Under the pieces are notes generated by a model, which saw only the letters and a program-made list of their open reading frames with translations, was not told the origin of the DNA and did not search any database. Positions 45,633-57,790 of a stretch of DNA of 64,000 nucleotides are shown one piece after another (position 1 is the stretch's first letter; every line of letters begins with the position of its first letter). The stretch is from Lophius americanus (lineage: Eukaryota; Chordata; Actinopteri; Lophiiformes; Lophiidae): positions 1,242,001-1,306,000 of the forward strand of contig JBBDHG010000153.1 of the NCBI GenBank assembly GCA_037951165.1, read 5' to 3'. A program made the position numbers and the translations under genes.

Positions 45633-48279
45633 GTAGATTTAGTCTTAGTTTGTGTTCAGTGCTGAAGGTTTTTGCCTCAGTAACATCTCGCCCTCCAACC
45701 CGTTGAACACTTTCTGTCAGAGTTTCCATTCCATTTTACTGTCTACCCCTTATAAATGGTGTAAGGGAATTCCAGACATCCCTCTCTCCAGCTCGGGGCA
45801 CCCCATAGCATTCCCAGGCCACATGAGATACAGTATTTAGTCTCTCCAGCGAGTTCTGGGTCTAACCCGGGGGGCTCCTCCCAGTTGGACTTGCCTGTAA
45901 AATCTCCAAAGGGAAGCGTCCTGGAGGCAGATCCTGATCTGATGATTAAACCACCTCCAATTGCTTTCTCTCCCAGAGGAGCGGCAGCTCCACTCCTGGC
46001 TTCATCTGGATGTCGGAGCGCCGCACCTCATAAGAAAAATGACCCATGTCAAAGATGGTCAAAGTTTTTGTTAATATCTATTGCTTTCATAAATGCTACA
46101 GACAGGAACTAAGAACAGATTGTAGCTGAGACTGTGCCGATTGAGTTTGGTGTCAGAATTCACTGAGCTGGATCTTGAAGAAAAACATTTGGTAAAACTT
46201 TGCTTTTCTTGTGATTCCAAGTTCTCGGGGTAGGGGTGGGTCATCCTGATCAAAGGCTCACATTATGAGGGTCAAACTATTGTGAGATCGATGTTAATTT
46301 GCCTCATGACCTTGGAGGGAAACCTTTTCAGGGATCGGTGCTCTCTCAGTTTTGTCGAGCTCCATATGGCTTACGTACAGTTTCTAGCAGTACACTAGAG
46401 AAATCCCTCAGATTAAAATGACAATGTGGTTTTAAAAGTCACATATCCTTAAATGGCAAATGATGTTTCAGTTTTCATTTGTGTTCATGAAAATAAGAAT
46501 TGTGTTTTTGTTTCCTTAGATTGAGCTTTCGTCGTCTTCTTGCTCATGTCGTACTTGCATTATAGGAGAGACTAACCGGTACCACCTTTCGGGTTTTAAG
46601 TTCTTCCCACAGGGGTGAGTGAGTCAAGAGGTTGTCAGTTGGTTGCAATCTCCAGTCACACCACTAGATGACACTGAATCCTACAAACTTAACCGTAATG
46701 GAGCAGGAAAGTCTATCTGTCCCACTTCCTCTGCCACCTGTCTTCAGCGCTCTTTTTTTCTTTCCTTTCTTGTCTTCTTCAACCCTCCCTCTGTTCTCCT
46801 TCCTTTTTATCCGATCTGCTTTTCCTCCATGCATCCTGGCTCTTTGGGCCTATCTCGCTCTCTCGCTCACTCCCTCTCTGTCTTCTCCCGCTGAAATAAT
46901 GAGAGCGTGCCGGGGAGCTGTGCTGTGCCGGGGCGATCGATGATCCCTGCTCCAACAGGCAGAAACAGGAAAGAGAAAGAGGAAGGGGGGGAGGATGAAC
47001 AGAAAGAAGTGGAAAGATGAGGAAAAAGTCAGAGGGCAGAGAAAAATGGAGAAATGTGAAGCTGCTTTCTTAGAATTGATAGTTGTATCGTAGTTGATGG
47101 TCGTCGTATGACTTTGCGTAGCCTGAACGTAGCCTGATGAGGTGACTGATGAAGACTGCTTCACTATTCAAATTCCTTCAAGTGTTTGGACTGTGATTAA
47201 TTGAATTGAAATGTAATTACTAACCTTCATTGTTTCTTGCTAAAATACTGGTTGCAGGTTTGATAAATATCTGATGTCGTCTTCTTGGAGAAGACTTTGA
47301 TTTTTCCTGACTGCCTTTCAGCCTCGCTGCTTCAAGTTTTTAGAGTAGGTGACATTCAGTCAGTAAAATGTTTGTCAGTTAAACTACCGAAGATACTGCG
47401 ACGTGATAATCACTCCGCCTAACTAGGCTGGTTTGGTGCTGCTTTCAACACTCATTAGTCTGAAATTCTCCAAGGGCTCATCTTGGACTGGAGAGCTAAT
47501 CTGTTAGTAACTCTGTGATCTTGCGTATGGATCCCCCGCATGGGACCAGTGAGAGTCAGGGATCGGTTGATCTGCTGACTGAGCAGCAGGTTACACAGAC
47601 AGCGACAGGATATCGGCTCCCACAGCCCACACTGGGAGCTCTGACTGTAACGGTCCTGTTGTTCTGGCGGGGCATTGAACATACTAATCCATATAATGAT
47701 GCACACTGCAGGCTGTGACACATTCACTGTCTTTAAATGCCCGTCGTTATTTAAAGCTGAAAGCGCCGTGAGCATTTAGAGGATATATAAATAAACACGA
47801 CGACCAATAACGGCGTCCTTGTATTGCTGATGAAATTTATTTTTGTAAAACATGGAACACTTTCTGTCTTAAAGGTCCTGTGGGTAGCAGTTAGTGGCGT
47901 GGTTGGTAAATTACAACCAACTGAACACTCCACATTTAACCCTCCTCAGGGCCAGCGTTTTGGTTTTTGTGCTCTAGGCTTCTTGGCGCTAAAACGCAGC
48001 AGACTCTGTGGACCCACTTCCTCCGTAATTATACAGAAAACGGCTCATTCTAAGCGGAGTAACTAAATACAACTCTACTCTGTTGCTGTACCTAAGTTTA
48101 GTTTTCTGGTATTATGAGTATTTACTGCTCTATCCGGTGTTATCGTCTTCCTCAGTACATTCCTTTTCTTCAACTAGATTTTTGTAGTCTTTGAAAAAGG
48201 GCTTTTACAATCTAAAAAGAAAGAAGTGAACAAAATGCATCAGCAGGGGGGGGATCAGTACGGGTTGCTACAATTCTTA

Positions 48280-48570
48280 GCATATAGTATATTATGTTAT
48301 GTTATATAATACATCATGTATCCCAGCCCAATGCTACAATACAGTATAATATAGTATACTGCATTATGTTATAATGCAATATGATATTTCAGAATATATT
48401 ATGGTTCAACACATCATAGTATAATATAATATACTAATATAGAACAACATGGGAAATTGAATACACAATACAACATGTATTCCAACCCCGTGATAGTGTA
48501 ATATCATATAGTATAATACAGTACATGTAATAAAGTCTGGTACGATATAATATAATATTTTACTCCCTGC
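48280..48570. repeat. ATA-rich imperfect array
   Basis: About 290 bp dominated by ATAGTATAAT, TATGTTATA and ATACAGTA words with few G/C interruptions; a decayed microsatellite. Confidence 0.7.
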
Positions 48571-48617
48571 ATTTGAACATAAATATATAAATATGGTGGC
48601 TTTCCAGTTTGTGTCTT

Positions 48618-48690
48618 ACCTCTTGCCTACCGTCAACTGGGATAGGCTCCAGCCCGCCTGTGGCTTTGTACAGGATTAGCGGTTACAGAA
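48618..48690 (+). repeat. Teleost dispersed repeat (GGGATAGGCTCC family), 3' tail
   Basis: CAACTGGGATAGGCTCCAGC, GTACAGGATTAGCGGTTACA and GAAAATGAATAAA, the characteristic 3' end of the family also seen at 14.23 and 16.6 kb. Confidence 0.75.
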
Positions 48691-48880
48691 AATGAATAAA
48701 TTAATTATAGAAGATTAAAAACAAGATTTATTGATATAGCGTGTTTCATACAAAAAAAACAACATATTGTGCTTTATAAGAGTAATACATGTATACAAAC
48801 ATCCCATAACTTTACTAGAAAAGTTTTACACGCGTTATTTGGAACCTGTGTCACAGCTCTTGTCAATCAATTGTATTATT

Positions 48881-48916
48881 TATTATGTTGTATGGTTTTG
48901 ACCATACAACATAATA
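48881..48916. repeat. Perfect 16-bp palindrome with 4-nt loop
   Basis: Left arm TATTATGTTGTATGGT (48881-48896), loop TTTG (48897-48900), right arm ACCATACAACATAATA (48901-48916). All 16 pairs match. Confidence 0.95.
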
Positions 48917-50010
48917 TTGACCATAGGGTTTCCATTGTAATGAGAGAATTAATGCTATTCTGTCATAATCTTACGGCTGATCTGAGTATAAAGTGGATGT
49001 TCTTTGGCGTCTGGGTGTTCACATGTAATACTGAAAGAGTAAGGTCAAAAAAGCCCTTCAAGTGGGGCACATTTTGTGCCGGGCTTTAGTAGACCGAGCT
49101 ACACAACTACCCCTGAAAAAACTATCTGAAGGCTAGTGATGGCCCAAAGTGTTTTTCATGTGAACAACATTCAACTAGTGCAAAAACTGTTGAAGATAAA
49201 AGGATGTACCTCCACAGCTCAGTAGAGGTTTTAGCTGAATGTTAACAGTAGCTGCTGCCCATAAGGAACATTCATTATGATATTTTCAGTTGCAGATCTA
49301 GCGCCGTTGTTTCACGTCGGCCAGAAATGCCGTCTCTTTCTGCAAAGCAGTGAGGAGTATTTTACTAGTTTTGTCTTGTTGATATCTTGCTGTGGTGAGG
49401 ACGTTTTTGGACGGCAGCCAATGACAGCGTGGAGGGCGTAGGGATATATTTTGATTTGTCTGATTGCCTGCTCTGCTTTTAACAACATCGCTCGCTCTCT
49501 TCATGCACTGTCTACCTCTCCTGACCCGGGGACGAGAGGCCAACCCGCAACTAGATGTTATTCATTTGTGTAACTGGTCCGTAACTTCTGATTTAAAACA
49601 TAATGGATCCTCCGCTTGGCACATCAATTTCCATAAACATCGACCAGGAGTGTTCCTGTGATCTTGCAGGCAACCAGGCAAACAAAAAGGACCGGAACCG
49701 TAGCCTCCTCGACGAGGTTAATTAGTATTGACTCCAAAAACTAAGTCCTAATAACACTAAACTAGCCGTGCAATAGATTAATCTATAATATGCAACAGTG
49801 TACATGTTTCAGTTGGTGTGCCACTAATCAGCAAAATATGACTCCAGAGTCCGGCTGAATGAGCGAGTCTGCAGAGAAAATGACTTCTAACGACGCTTCA
49901 CTGCGCTGATTGAACGCACAGCGCTGGACCAACCTGTCGCAGATGTTTGGGTGACATTCACATCGCTGCTGCGCTGAGATTGTAACAAAGGTGTCTCTGT
50001 CATCCCAAAG

Positions 50011-50147
50011 GTCTCCAGCACGGCCACACTGGAGGGCAAAGGCCAGCTGAGGTTCACCTCGGGCAAGTGGAGTCCACACCACAATTGCAGCCAGCTCGCC
50101 ACAGCCAATGACACGGCGATACGAGGCTGGGACCTTCGCACCATGAG
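50011..50147 (+). CDS. EIPR1: EIPR1 exon 6 (residues 173-217 and two bases of 218)
   Basis: 137 nt encoding VSSTATLEGKGQLRFTSGKW, then SPHHNCSQLATANDTAIRGW and DLRTM plus AG. Donor GTGAGC. TANDTAIRGWDLR is a WD-repeat end with WD at 212-213. The acceptor (CATCCCAAAG, AG at 50009-50010) is the weakest in the gene, with little pyrimidine tract directly before it. It is chosen because it keeps frame with exon 5 and starts at the same place as the conserved LEGKGQL block, giving a junction two residues shorter than human. An upstream AG at 49989-49990 would break the frame. The split codon AG- agrees with Ser in human. Confidence 0.93.
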
Positions 50148-51249
50148 GTGAGCGCTCGTCATTGGATCTGTCATTCTGCAGGCATGTGAACTTTTTCCTG
50201 TGTGATTCTTAAATCCCCGTTAAGTAAGGTAGCGAGGGGGTTCTGTTCATTGTTCTGAAGAGTAGACCTCCCCGTTCACGTCAGCGTAGACGTGGTTTTC
50301 TAGAGGTACAGATACTCCAGTGGATGTAACCACATATGCTTATTATTGCTTTGGCTGCCAATAAACTAGCGCCAGAAATAACAATTAACGGCGGTGCTTT
50401 TGTAGCATGGGGAATACAGAATCTAAAAAGAGCAATGTGAGGCTTTCCTGAAGCTTTGCCACTCCACATTAAGGCATATGTGTGCCATGGAAAAGAGAAG
50501 TGTTTTCAGGTTGAAGTAAATCTTACAAAAATTAGGAGTAGGAGCTTCAGTCTGTGTTTCCAGATCACTGCAGACGAGTTTCGCCTCAGTCAAAAAGTCA
50601 AAACCTCAGGTTTGCCAGGGAGTTTCTTGCTATGGTCAGCAGAATAGACCCCTAATAGAGAGGGGGGCTGGTGGTGTTAGAAGACGACTCATACCTGGAG
50701 TTGGTGGGTGGATTATCCTGAGGATCTTTCTGATGGCGGTGGAGGAGAGGAGGAGGTTCTGCACGCCAGTAGCGAGAACCTTTTTTACGGTTGATTTTCA
50801 GTGATTGGTTTGCGTGAGGAGAGAGGTGATTGGTATTGGATGAGTGTGAGCAGCAGATAGAGGAGCTGATGGACCCGACTGATGAGAAGGGTAGTGGTAG
50901 GAACGAGGAAGAGGAGGAGGAGGGAGAAGAGAGTACTGCCAAAGCGACTGAACTTTGACTAAATCTTCATGTTACTGAAAAGTCTGTGATTTATATGTTT
51001 TGCAGTTTCCATGTTTTTGTTATCAAATAACTGATAGGGTCATATAGTGCCAGAGTTCCATTTTGGTATGAACCACATTTGATGTGTTCACCATGAACTT
51101 CATCAGCAAAAGCTATACTTTAAGTATTTAAACATTACTTCTGGACTATTTTCAGAGTGTAGAAGCTCTGCTGCAGCGATTTCTAGTGTCTATGTTCAGA
51201 AACATTTGTTAAAATGTTGAATAATCATAGACTATTGATACTACATGCC

Positions 51250-51390
51250 ATGAGGTCCTTGATCAAGACCCTGAAACACCGGGTTGCTTCACAGGCGATG
51301 CCCACTGCTCCTCAGAGATGGCTCAAATGCGGAGAAAAGATGTCACCATGTTTTACTGTGTATGACTGTGTAATAAATAAAGTATACATT
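51250..51390 (+). repeat. SINE-like tail, second copy
   Basis: TGATCAAGACCCTGAAACAC, GATGCCCACTGCTCCTCAGA, GGCTCAAATGCGGAGAA, ACCATGTTTTACTGTG and AATAAATAAAG parallel the element at 17.36-17.51 kb in order and spacing. Confidence 0.6.
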
Positions 51391-51841
51391 ATTTCATTCA
51401 TCATTACCAAGAAAGCAGGTAGCCTTAAATATGTCAGTACTCATTTGTTTTTAAGTGAATCACATTATGGCGTACTAGACAAATATATATTTAACGTTTT
51501 ATTCACGTCTTTTATTAAGAATATTGCCATCAATGTTGCTTTAATTAAAAAATACTTGTTCTTCCTCATCATCTGATCATAGAAGATCAGAGATGGCTGA
51601 GTGAAGTTTCCAGGAGTGTGAAGTTAGAGTGTAGTATCATGCTCTCTGCGGGCGGCTTCGCTTAAAGTAGCAGGCGGGAATTTGCAAATTTCCTTATTCC
51701 TCTTTTCACATTTCGTTGGCTGTTCATGCATAAAGCTGCACATGATAAATCTTGAAGCCCCGAAACTCAAACGTCCCTGCTTGATGTGGAACAGGTGTTC
51801 TACCACACATCACCCTTGTAACTACAGGCCATCAGCCTTTG

Positions 51842-51988
51842 TGTACGTGTGTGTGTGTTAGTGTGTGTGTGCGTGTGTGTGTGTTAGTGTGTGTGTGTGT
51901 GTGTGTGCGTGTGCGTGTGCGTGTGCGTGTGTGTGTGTGCGTGTGTGTGTGTGTGTGCGTGCGTGCGTGTGTGTGCGTGTGCGTGTTC
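51842..51988. repeat. (GT)n/(GC) array
   Basis: About 147 bp of alternating purine-pyrimidine, mostly GT with regularly placed GC steps, including four consecutive GTGTGC-type units. Such alternation favours Z-DNA. Confidence 0.95.
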
Positions 51989-52089
51989 CCTGAAGTGTTC
52001 CAGGTATTTCTGAGTGAAGTCTGTGTACATGTGGGCCCTGCTGGAGGATTAATAATCACACTGCCATCCATCGCCACGATAACAGCAAT

Positions 52090-52330
52090 GCGCTTAAGAG
52101 ATTGATTTAGGGAGAGAGGGAATATATTTAGATGTGTATCACCGGCCCAGATAAGATGTTGAATCAGTGATATCACTCCCTGTCAGCCCCATGACAAATT
52201 AGAGAGTTCCTGCACGCTCCGCTTTGGCCGCTCTCCTCCTGCTGTGCTATTTTGAAAGATGCAACAGTGTTGATTTGGCTGTTGGCACAAAGGGAGAGAG
52301 GGGGCGTCAGCACAGGGCTTGTTAGCAGAG
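52090..52330. promoter_or_regulatory. Candidate conserved non-coding block
   Basis: Unique block with CCGGCCCAGATAAGATGTTG (GATA site), CAGTGTTGATTTGGCTGTTG and CCCATGACAAATTAGAGAG. It directly follows the GT array. Inferred only. Confidence 0.22.
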
Positions 52331-52910
52331 ACCACAGTCTCATCTCCACTCTCACACAGTGTGCTGAGATCTAGTGCGTTACTTTATACTCATTCCCCTC
52401 AAACTTTGCTGCTATGTCTGGAAGCTGACATCTACGCTCACATTTTACATACAGGTTTCTGGAATAACCCAGATACTCAGAGGAAAGGACCCAAAAATGC
52501 TCCTCAGGCACGAACTGCACCGAGATCTGCTCGGTTCGTCGTCGCGGCTGCTGATCTGGGGTCAGGTGTGACCGTGGACATCTTTGAGCTCTACACGTTA
52601 CTGTGTTGAAGATGAACTGAAGCTGCACAGCAAATACCGTAAGACATCATGTCGTCCCGATGGTCACATGTCAGACATGATCAGACGGACCTGAGAAATA
52701 CTTTCTCTGCACAGACCGGCTCTTACTGTTATATCCATCACGGTCTTCCTCTCCCCGGCCCTCCTCTTCTGGAAACTCTGCTCATTTGTCGTTGTAACTT
52801 CCTTGGCGCCCCTTGCATGTGCTGCTCTCGGAGTAGCTGCCCCCTGTCGCTCATTCAAGTCCTTTCCTGAGCTCAGCTATCTTAACAGCGTCACTAATAT
52901 TCCTTCGGCC

Positions 52911-53280
52911 GCCACGACATTATAACCACCGACAGGTGAAGTGGTCATTGATGAGGTATATTACTCTGCAACCATCTGAGCGGGTTTCACAGGGGCGAGA
53001 TTTTAATGGCTTGACGACTGGGTCTGAGCATTTCCAGTATTGCGGGTCTCATTGTGGGTTCCTGCTCTGCAGCGGTTAGTATCTATCTCTGGTCTAAGGA
53101 AGCAAAACTGGTGAAATGGTGACAGGGTCATTGGCACCCAAGGCTCATTGGTAGCTAGGTTGTCCAATTACACAGGTTACTGGTTCTGATAGAACACAAG
53201 GTCCATCACAGCTGTTTTTGCGGCAAAGGGGGACCTACACAATATAACGCAAGCAGCTTTTATGTTTTGTCTGATTGGTT
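52911..53280 (+). mobile_element. Non-autonomous Tc1-like element (family B) with both ends
   Basis: Starts near ACATTATAACCACCGACAGG, continues through GGCTTGACGACTGGGTCTGA, GGGTCATTGGCACCCAAGGC and TACTGGTTCTGATAGAACAC, and then jumps to CAGCTGTTTTTGCGGCAAAG, GGGGACCTACACAATATAAC and TTTTATGTTTTGTCTGATTG at the 3' end. About 370 bp remain of an element that should carry a transposase of about 1 kb, so it is internally deleted. Same family as 32.7 and 63.96 kb. Confidence 0.75.
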
Positions 53281-53749
53281 TATGTTGAACTGAAATTTTC
53301 GACAGTGCCTCAGTTTAATGATTATTTAATTACTGATTTTTAGTTTTTATACCAAAATGAGTTTTTTTTGGATCAAAATACATCATTTTTTTCTTTGTCT
53401 TCACTGATGGGTTGTTTTTCAGATAAAACAGGTAATCATGATCATGTCATCTTACATTATGTGAAAACGATTCCTGCTACATAATACAGTACACTAATTA
53501 AGCCAGAATTAGAGATAACTGTTAATTACTAACTGCCATATCAAGCGCTAATAGATATCTGTAGTTGCAGTTGAGATAAAAATGTATTTATGTAAGTGTA
53601 AATGTTCCCAGGTCATTGTGACTGATGGATCCGTGTTATTCTGCCGTTCTCGTCTATCCATTGAGCGATGAAGAGAATAAATCACTGTAGCCTTCCTTAC
53701 TCCCTCAAACTAAGGCTGCAGACACACAAAGGCAACAACCAAGGGCATC

Positions 53750-53824
<75 letters not shown>
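53750..53824. repeat. (TG)37 microsatellite
   Basis: Thirty-seven uninterrupted TG units, the longest pure dinucleotide run in the window, and therefore probably polymorphic. Confidence 0.98.
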
Positions 53825-53826
<2 letters not shown>

Positions 53827-55355
53827 CGCACACTGCAACACACGTGTGAAGTGGTTGCAAAGGGAAAGCTTGCAAGCGTTAATGAGCGGTGATTCATGCA
53901 TGTGTGTGCGCGAGTGTGTGCGTTCACGTGCGCGTGTGTCTGGTGGTGAGGAGACACCTCAGAGGTCATCTGAGGAGGCAGCAGAGCGTGCTGAGAGGCT
54001 GCCATCACACAGCTGCCAAGCCAACTGGACACACAAAAATCACACACAACCAGGGCTGTGGTTGTTTGGAATGTCTGTTTTTCCCACTGTGGTGAAAAAA
54101 CAATACATCCCTCATGTGATGGCGTTAAAACGTCGCCGCCCCCTTCTGCTGACAAAAAGCTTGTGATCAATTTGCTTCAGGTAAATATGAAAAATACAGA
54201 TAAAAAATGTTTAGTCTCTACTCTTATTTAAATTGTTCAGAATATATATTATTGATTCTGGCAGATTCACAAATGGAATTTTGGCTTGAGCCAATAAGTT
54301 AGTGCAAAAAAAAGTGGGACTATCAGGTGGGCATGACATGATCGATGTGCTGCAGCTCTAAATATTGAGGTTATACGTCACACAAACAGAAAGGTAAACA
54401 AAAGCAAAAAGGCAAATACAGGCGAGCACAGTTGTCACGCGCTCTTCTTCTCTCTTCCCTTCTTTTCCCTCTCCTCTTCTCTTTTCGCCACCCTTATCTT
54501 CCGCCGTCTCCCCCACACTGTCCCGGGGCTTGTCACCCATTCTGCCAACCCAATCACAGCTGCCTTGCTCTGAAACAAGGACAGGGAGAACAGCCCAGCA
54601 GTGGCAGCCGCCTCTAGTTACTTAACTAACACCCTGGAGAGGAGCATGGTGTCTGTGTGTAACAGTGCTTTAAAAAAAAAAAATACAAAGATAACACTGC
54701 TTATAAAAGATATATGCTTCCTGCTCTAGTTTGTACCGATGTAATATGCAGCGTTATGTAAATTATGGAACGCTCCATGCCGTTATTTGGGACACAAAGC
54801 GGTGTTTCTGTTCTGAAATTCTCACACATTTTCACTTTTTCTAAGCTTCCTTTTCATTGCACCTTCGCTATTACATTATTCAGAGTATAATCCCTGATGT
54901 ACAAGGCTGTGGTGATTTTTTTTCTGTCTTCATTAATGCATATTTTAAACGCTATATTTCACTTACACCACAGGCTGTCAGGATCCGCTCGGCAGTATTT
55001 TGAAAGATTTCCATAATCAACTATACATACCGAACCTTGACATATTTTTTTTAAGGGATATGGATGCTTCTAACAGTTGAGAATGTATCACAAAATATTC
55101 ATGGTATTTAGATGAGTATTAAAATGATCTAGATTGAAGCGATGGAACCACACCCCTCTTTCTTGACTGGGAGTGTCCAAACATTTTGACAGTTTCTTAA
55201 CCAAGTCAAATGAACGAACAATAAAATACAAATTTGCTCAATTTAGTGGTTTAGTTTAAGTATTTCCTTCAATAATAAGATTTATATAGTCCATCCGCCC
55301 AATTACTAAGATCACAGGTAGGTTTTACAGGACTGTTATTATTATTGCTGTTGTT

Positions 55356-55400
55356 AGAATAGAATAGAATAGAGTAGAATACGATATAATACAATAGAAA
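55356..55400. repeat. (AATAG)n short tandem repeat
   Basis: GAATAGAATAGAATAGAGTA followed by degenerate units. Confidence 0.85.
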
Positions 55401-55719
55401 GTACTTTTTTAATGACCAAAGACATATAAACTTGTGTTTATCTGTACATACATAGATATTCATTCATTAAATAAAGATTCAGAAGGTATGAATAAGGCAA
55501 AAATAAATAAATATGTTGTTGTGTTCATATATTTATTCATATTATAGAAAATATACTCATACTTGCATATAGTAAGAAAATCTAATGCAAATACAATGTC
55601 ATCCCAATAATAAGGATATAGACCCCAAAAACCTCCCCAATCCCCTGGTTGGTATAAGCAATCCCCCTGATTGAACTCCTCATATTAACTATAAGAGTAG
55701 AATAAGATCTGAACAACGT

Positions 55720-55834
55720 AGATCTCCTCGACTCCATTCTTAGGCACCAAATTTGGACTAAACAAACCAACAGCTGAGAAATGATGGCCCGAAAACTTTT
55801 GGAGACAAAGCTCCTCCTAATGTCAGAAATATAG
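55720..55834 (-). repeat. Copy of the ~155-bp family, inverted
   Basis: AGATCTCCTCGACTC, CACCAAATTTGGACTAAAC, CAGCTGAGAAATGATGGCCC and TTTTGGAGACAAAGCTCCTC closely match 12183-12265 in order and sequence. Confidence 0.75.
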
Positions 55835-56109
55835 AGGGAGGGAGGGGGAGGAGCCTGTGACTGGAGATGCTCTCACACTGACCGACAGTCCACAGCGAGG
55901 GGCAACAAACACACACTGAGCTGTGTAATAGTTGTCAGGCCTGCGGCCATGTATCATGCACTGCAGGGTGCATGCTGAGAAGCGGTGCGGCGTTGCAGCG
56001 AAGCATGGACTCCCTGCACCTCCTCTGTGGTATGTTTTGAATGTGAGCGCGGGAGGGAGGAGAAGAAGAGATGGAATGAGAGGGAGAGAGAGAGATCATA
56101 AAAGAAAGT

Positions 56110-56660
56110 GAGATGATTGATAGTAGTGCTATTTGCTCCTTCGCACTCCAGGTTAGCAGCCGGCTGTCTGTTGCTACCAGACAGCATCAATACTCCTCCA
56201 CACAGGCTCCTGTTCACGCAGCACACCTCCTCACCAAAAGAAAAAAAGCCTTCCGTCTGTTTTCATTGCGCCGACACACTCGGCGATGCATCAGCATGCC
56301 GTTATGATGGGATACCCAAGGTAAACCATTCTTTAAAAGCCTTTTCCGTCATATTTTATTCACGTATTCACACACAGCACCATTATGCAAAAAGAGCTGC
56401 CTATTAGGAGTATCATATTTCACGTTCTAATACCGGCCATTATGCAAAGTATGCCGGATGTTTTTAGAAATAGCTGCGTTCTATATGACGCTGTGGATTT
56501 AAGGGTGACCTTTTGAACCAGGCTACTGTCAAATTGATCATCTTTAACCTTTTCACATGCTCTCAGCAGCCCCCTCCCCTGGAGACCTGAACCAGATATC
56601 ACACTGTATCATGCTTATCACCCCGCATAATATATAATGTATTCAGACCTTATGCAGACC
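56110..56660. promoter_or_regulatory. Candidate conserved non-coding block with paired octamer-like motif
   Basis: CCATTATGCAAA occurs twice exactly (56380-56391 and 56437-56448), 57 bp apart, in unique sequence that also has GCACCATTATGCAAAAAGAG and GCGATGCATCAGCATGCCG. ATGCAAA resembles the POU/octamer core. No repeat similarity seen. Confidence 0.33.
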
Positions 56661-57703
56661 TTGACATTAAGTCTATTAAAAAACTGAACAAGGTCCCGTG
56701 GGTTTAAGATGTTTCTGTTGAAACACCTGTCAGGTGAACATCGCCTTAGTAGTTCAGAGTCACAACGTTTGGACTGAACAAGATCTTAGAACAGTGGGTC
56801 TTTGATTTCAGACAGATGTAGACCAAAGCACGGTTTCTCATTTCAGGAGAAGTAGATTTAACCTGAAATGATAAATGCAACTAGGTGATTTTCACAGCTG
56901 CATCTAACCAACAAGCTAATTGCGCTCAAATTGGATTCACGGGGTCTGTCACTTGTTACAGCTGACCTGTATCTAAAACTAAACATTAATTATCTTCTGC
57001 CTGGTGCAGAACCAAACACAGCGCAGTAGAATTGTCTCCAGGAGGATCCATGTCATGAAGTTCTTTTTGTTTTTTTTATTTCACCTATAACTCTACAAAA
57101 TAATGATACCCGGACTTTTGGTCTTGGAAGTAATGCCGATACTTTCTCTTTAATACCACCTTTAAACTATTCTTCTAGGCTTTTAATTAGTTTAAGCTGC
57201 TAAATACAGTTTTGCTTTTAGGTCAAGCAAATTGTTAATTCACACTTTCCACTGAGACAAGTCAAGTCTACTGACGTTATTTGTAATTCACAATTTATCC
57301 TCTGGAGTCTGAAGTCGGCTCATCCCCTCAATGTCAGTTAGTTCTTCACTTTAACCGGCTTTATTGGTCCAATCCAAAAATATGTGGGCTTAGGGATCAT
57401 GGTACAGTAGTATTCGTACAGTAGGTACAAATAATAAAACAACCATACCATAAAAACTGATTTGGACAAAATTAGCAGAAACTTAGTGTAAAGGTTTCAT
57501 TTGGATGGCCTATACAGTTTTATAAAGAAACGATAAATACTGGATCTTGATCCGTGAAGCCAAAAATTAGGTGCTGCTACTGAGAAAGCCTGGTGGGCCA
57601 CAAGTGTCTGTATGGATCTAGGCACAAATGAAAACAAAGCAAAAACCAGCTTAAGCCCGAACTAAAACCCGACCATTATGTACAACATAGTGTTTATGTT
57701 TGG

Positions 57704-57790
57704 AGCGGCTGTACCTCAGGTGGTAGAGTGGTACCCCCAACCCGAACGTCAGTGGGTCACCCACTGGACGAACCCCAGCCTCATTAATAC
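57704..57790 (+). repeat. tRNA-derived SINE relic
   Basis: GAGCGGCTGTACCTCAGGTG with GTAGAGTGG resembles the tRNA 5' half and A box of common fish SINEs. The B box is poorly preserved. Confidence 0.5.

Larger units (their letters stand above)
37778..50010 (+). other. EIPR1 intron 5 (about 12.2 kb)
   Basis: Contents listed separately: 12-mer triplicate (38.31 kb), candidate conserved block (39.64 kb), ~155-bp family copy (40.06 kb), foldback element (40.75 kb), large CT array (41.8-42.2 kb), second CT array (42.43 kb), candidate conserved block (42.57 kb), AT microsatellites (45.6 and 48.28 kb), piscine repeat 3' end (48.62 kb) and a perfect palindrome (48.88 kb). The stretches 38.4-39.6, 42.8-45.6, 45.7-48.25 and 48.95-50.0 kb show nothing supportable. 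Confidence 0.85.

Noticed and set aside
53697..54170. Open frames with Cys-Val or Thr-His runs around a TG array
   Set aside because: Produced by (TG)37. The same effect occurs at 12.7, 29.1, 51.9, 58.6 and 59.1 kb.
56380..56448. CRISPR-like or satellite explanation of the repeated 12-mer
   Set aside because: Only two copies, and the flanks are unrelated. Kept as a possible binding-site pair instead.
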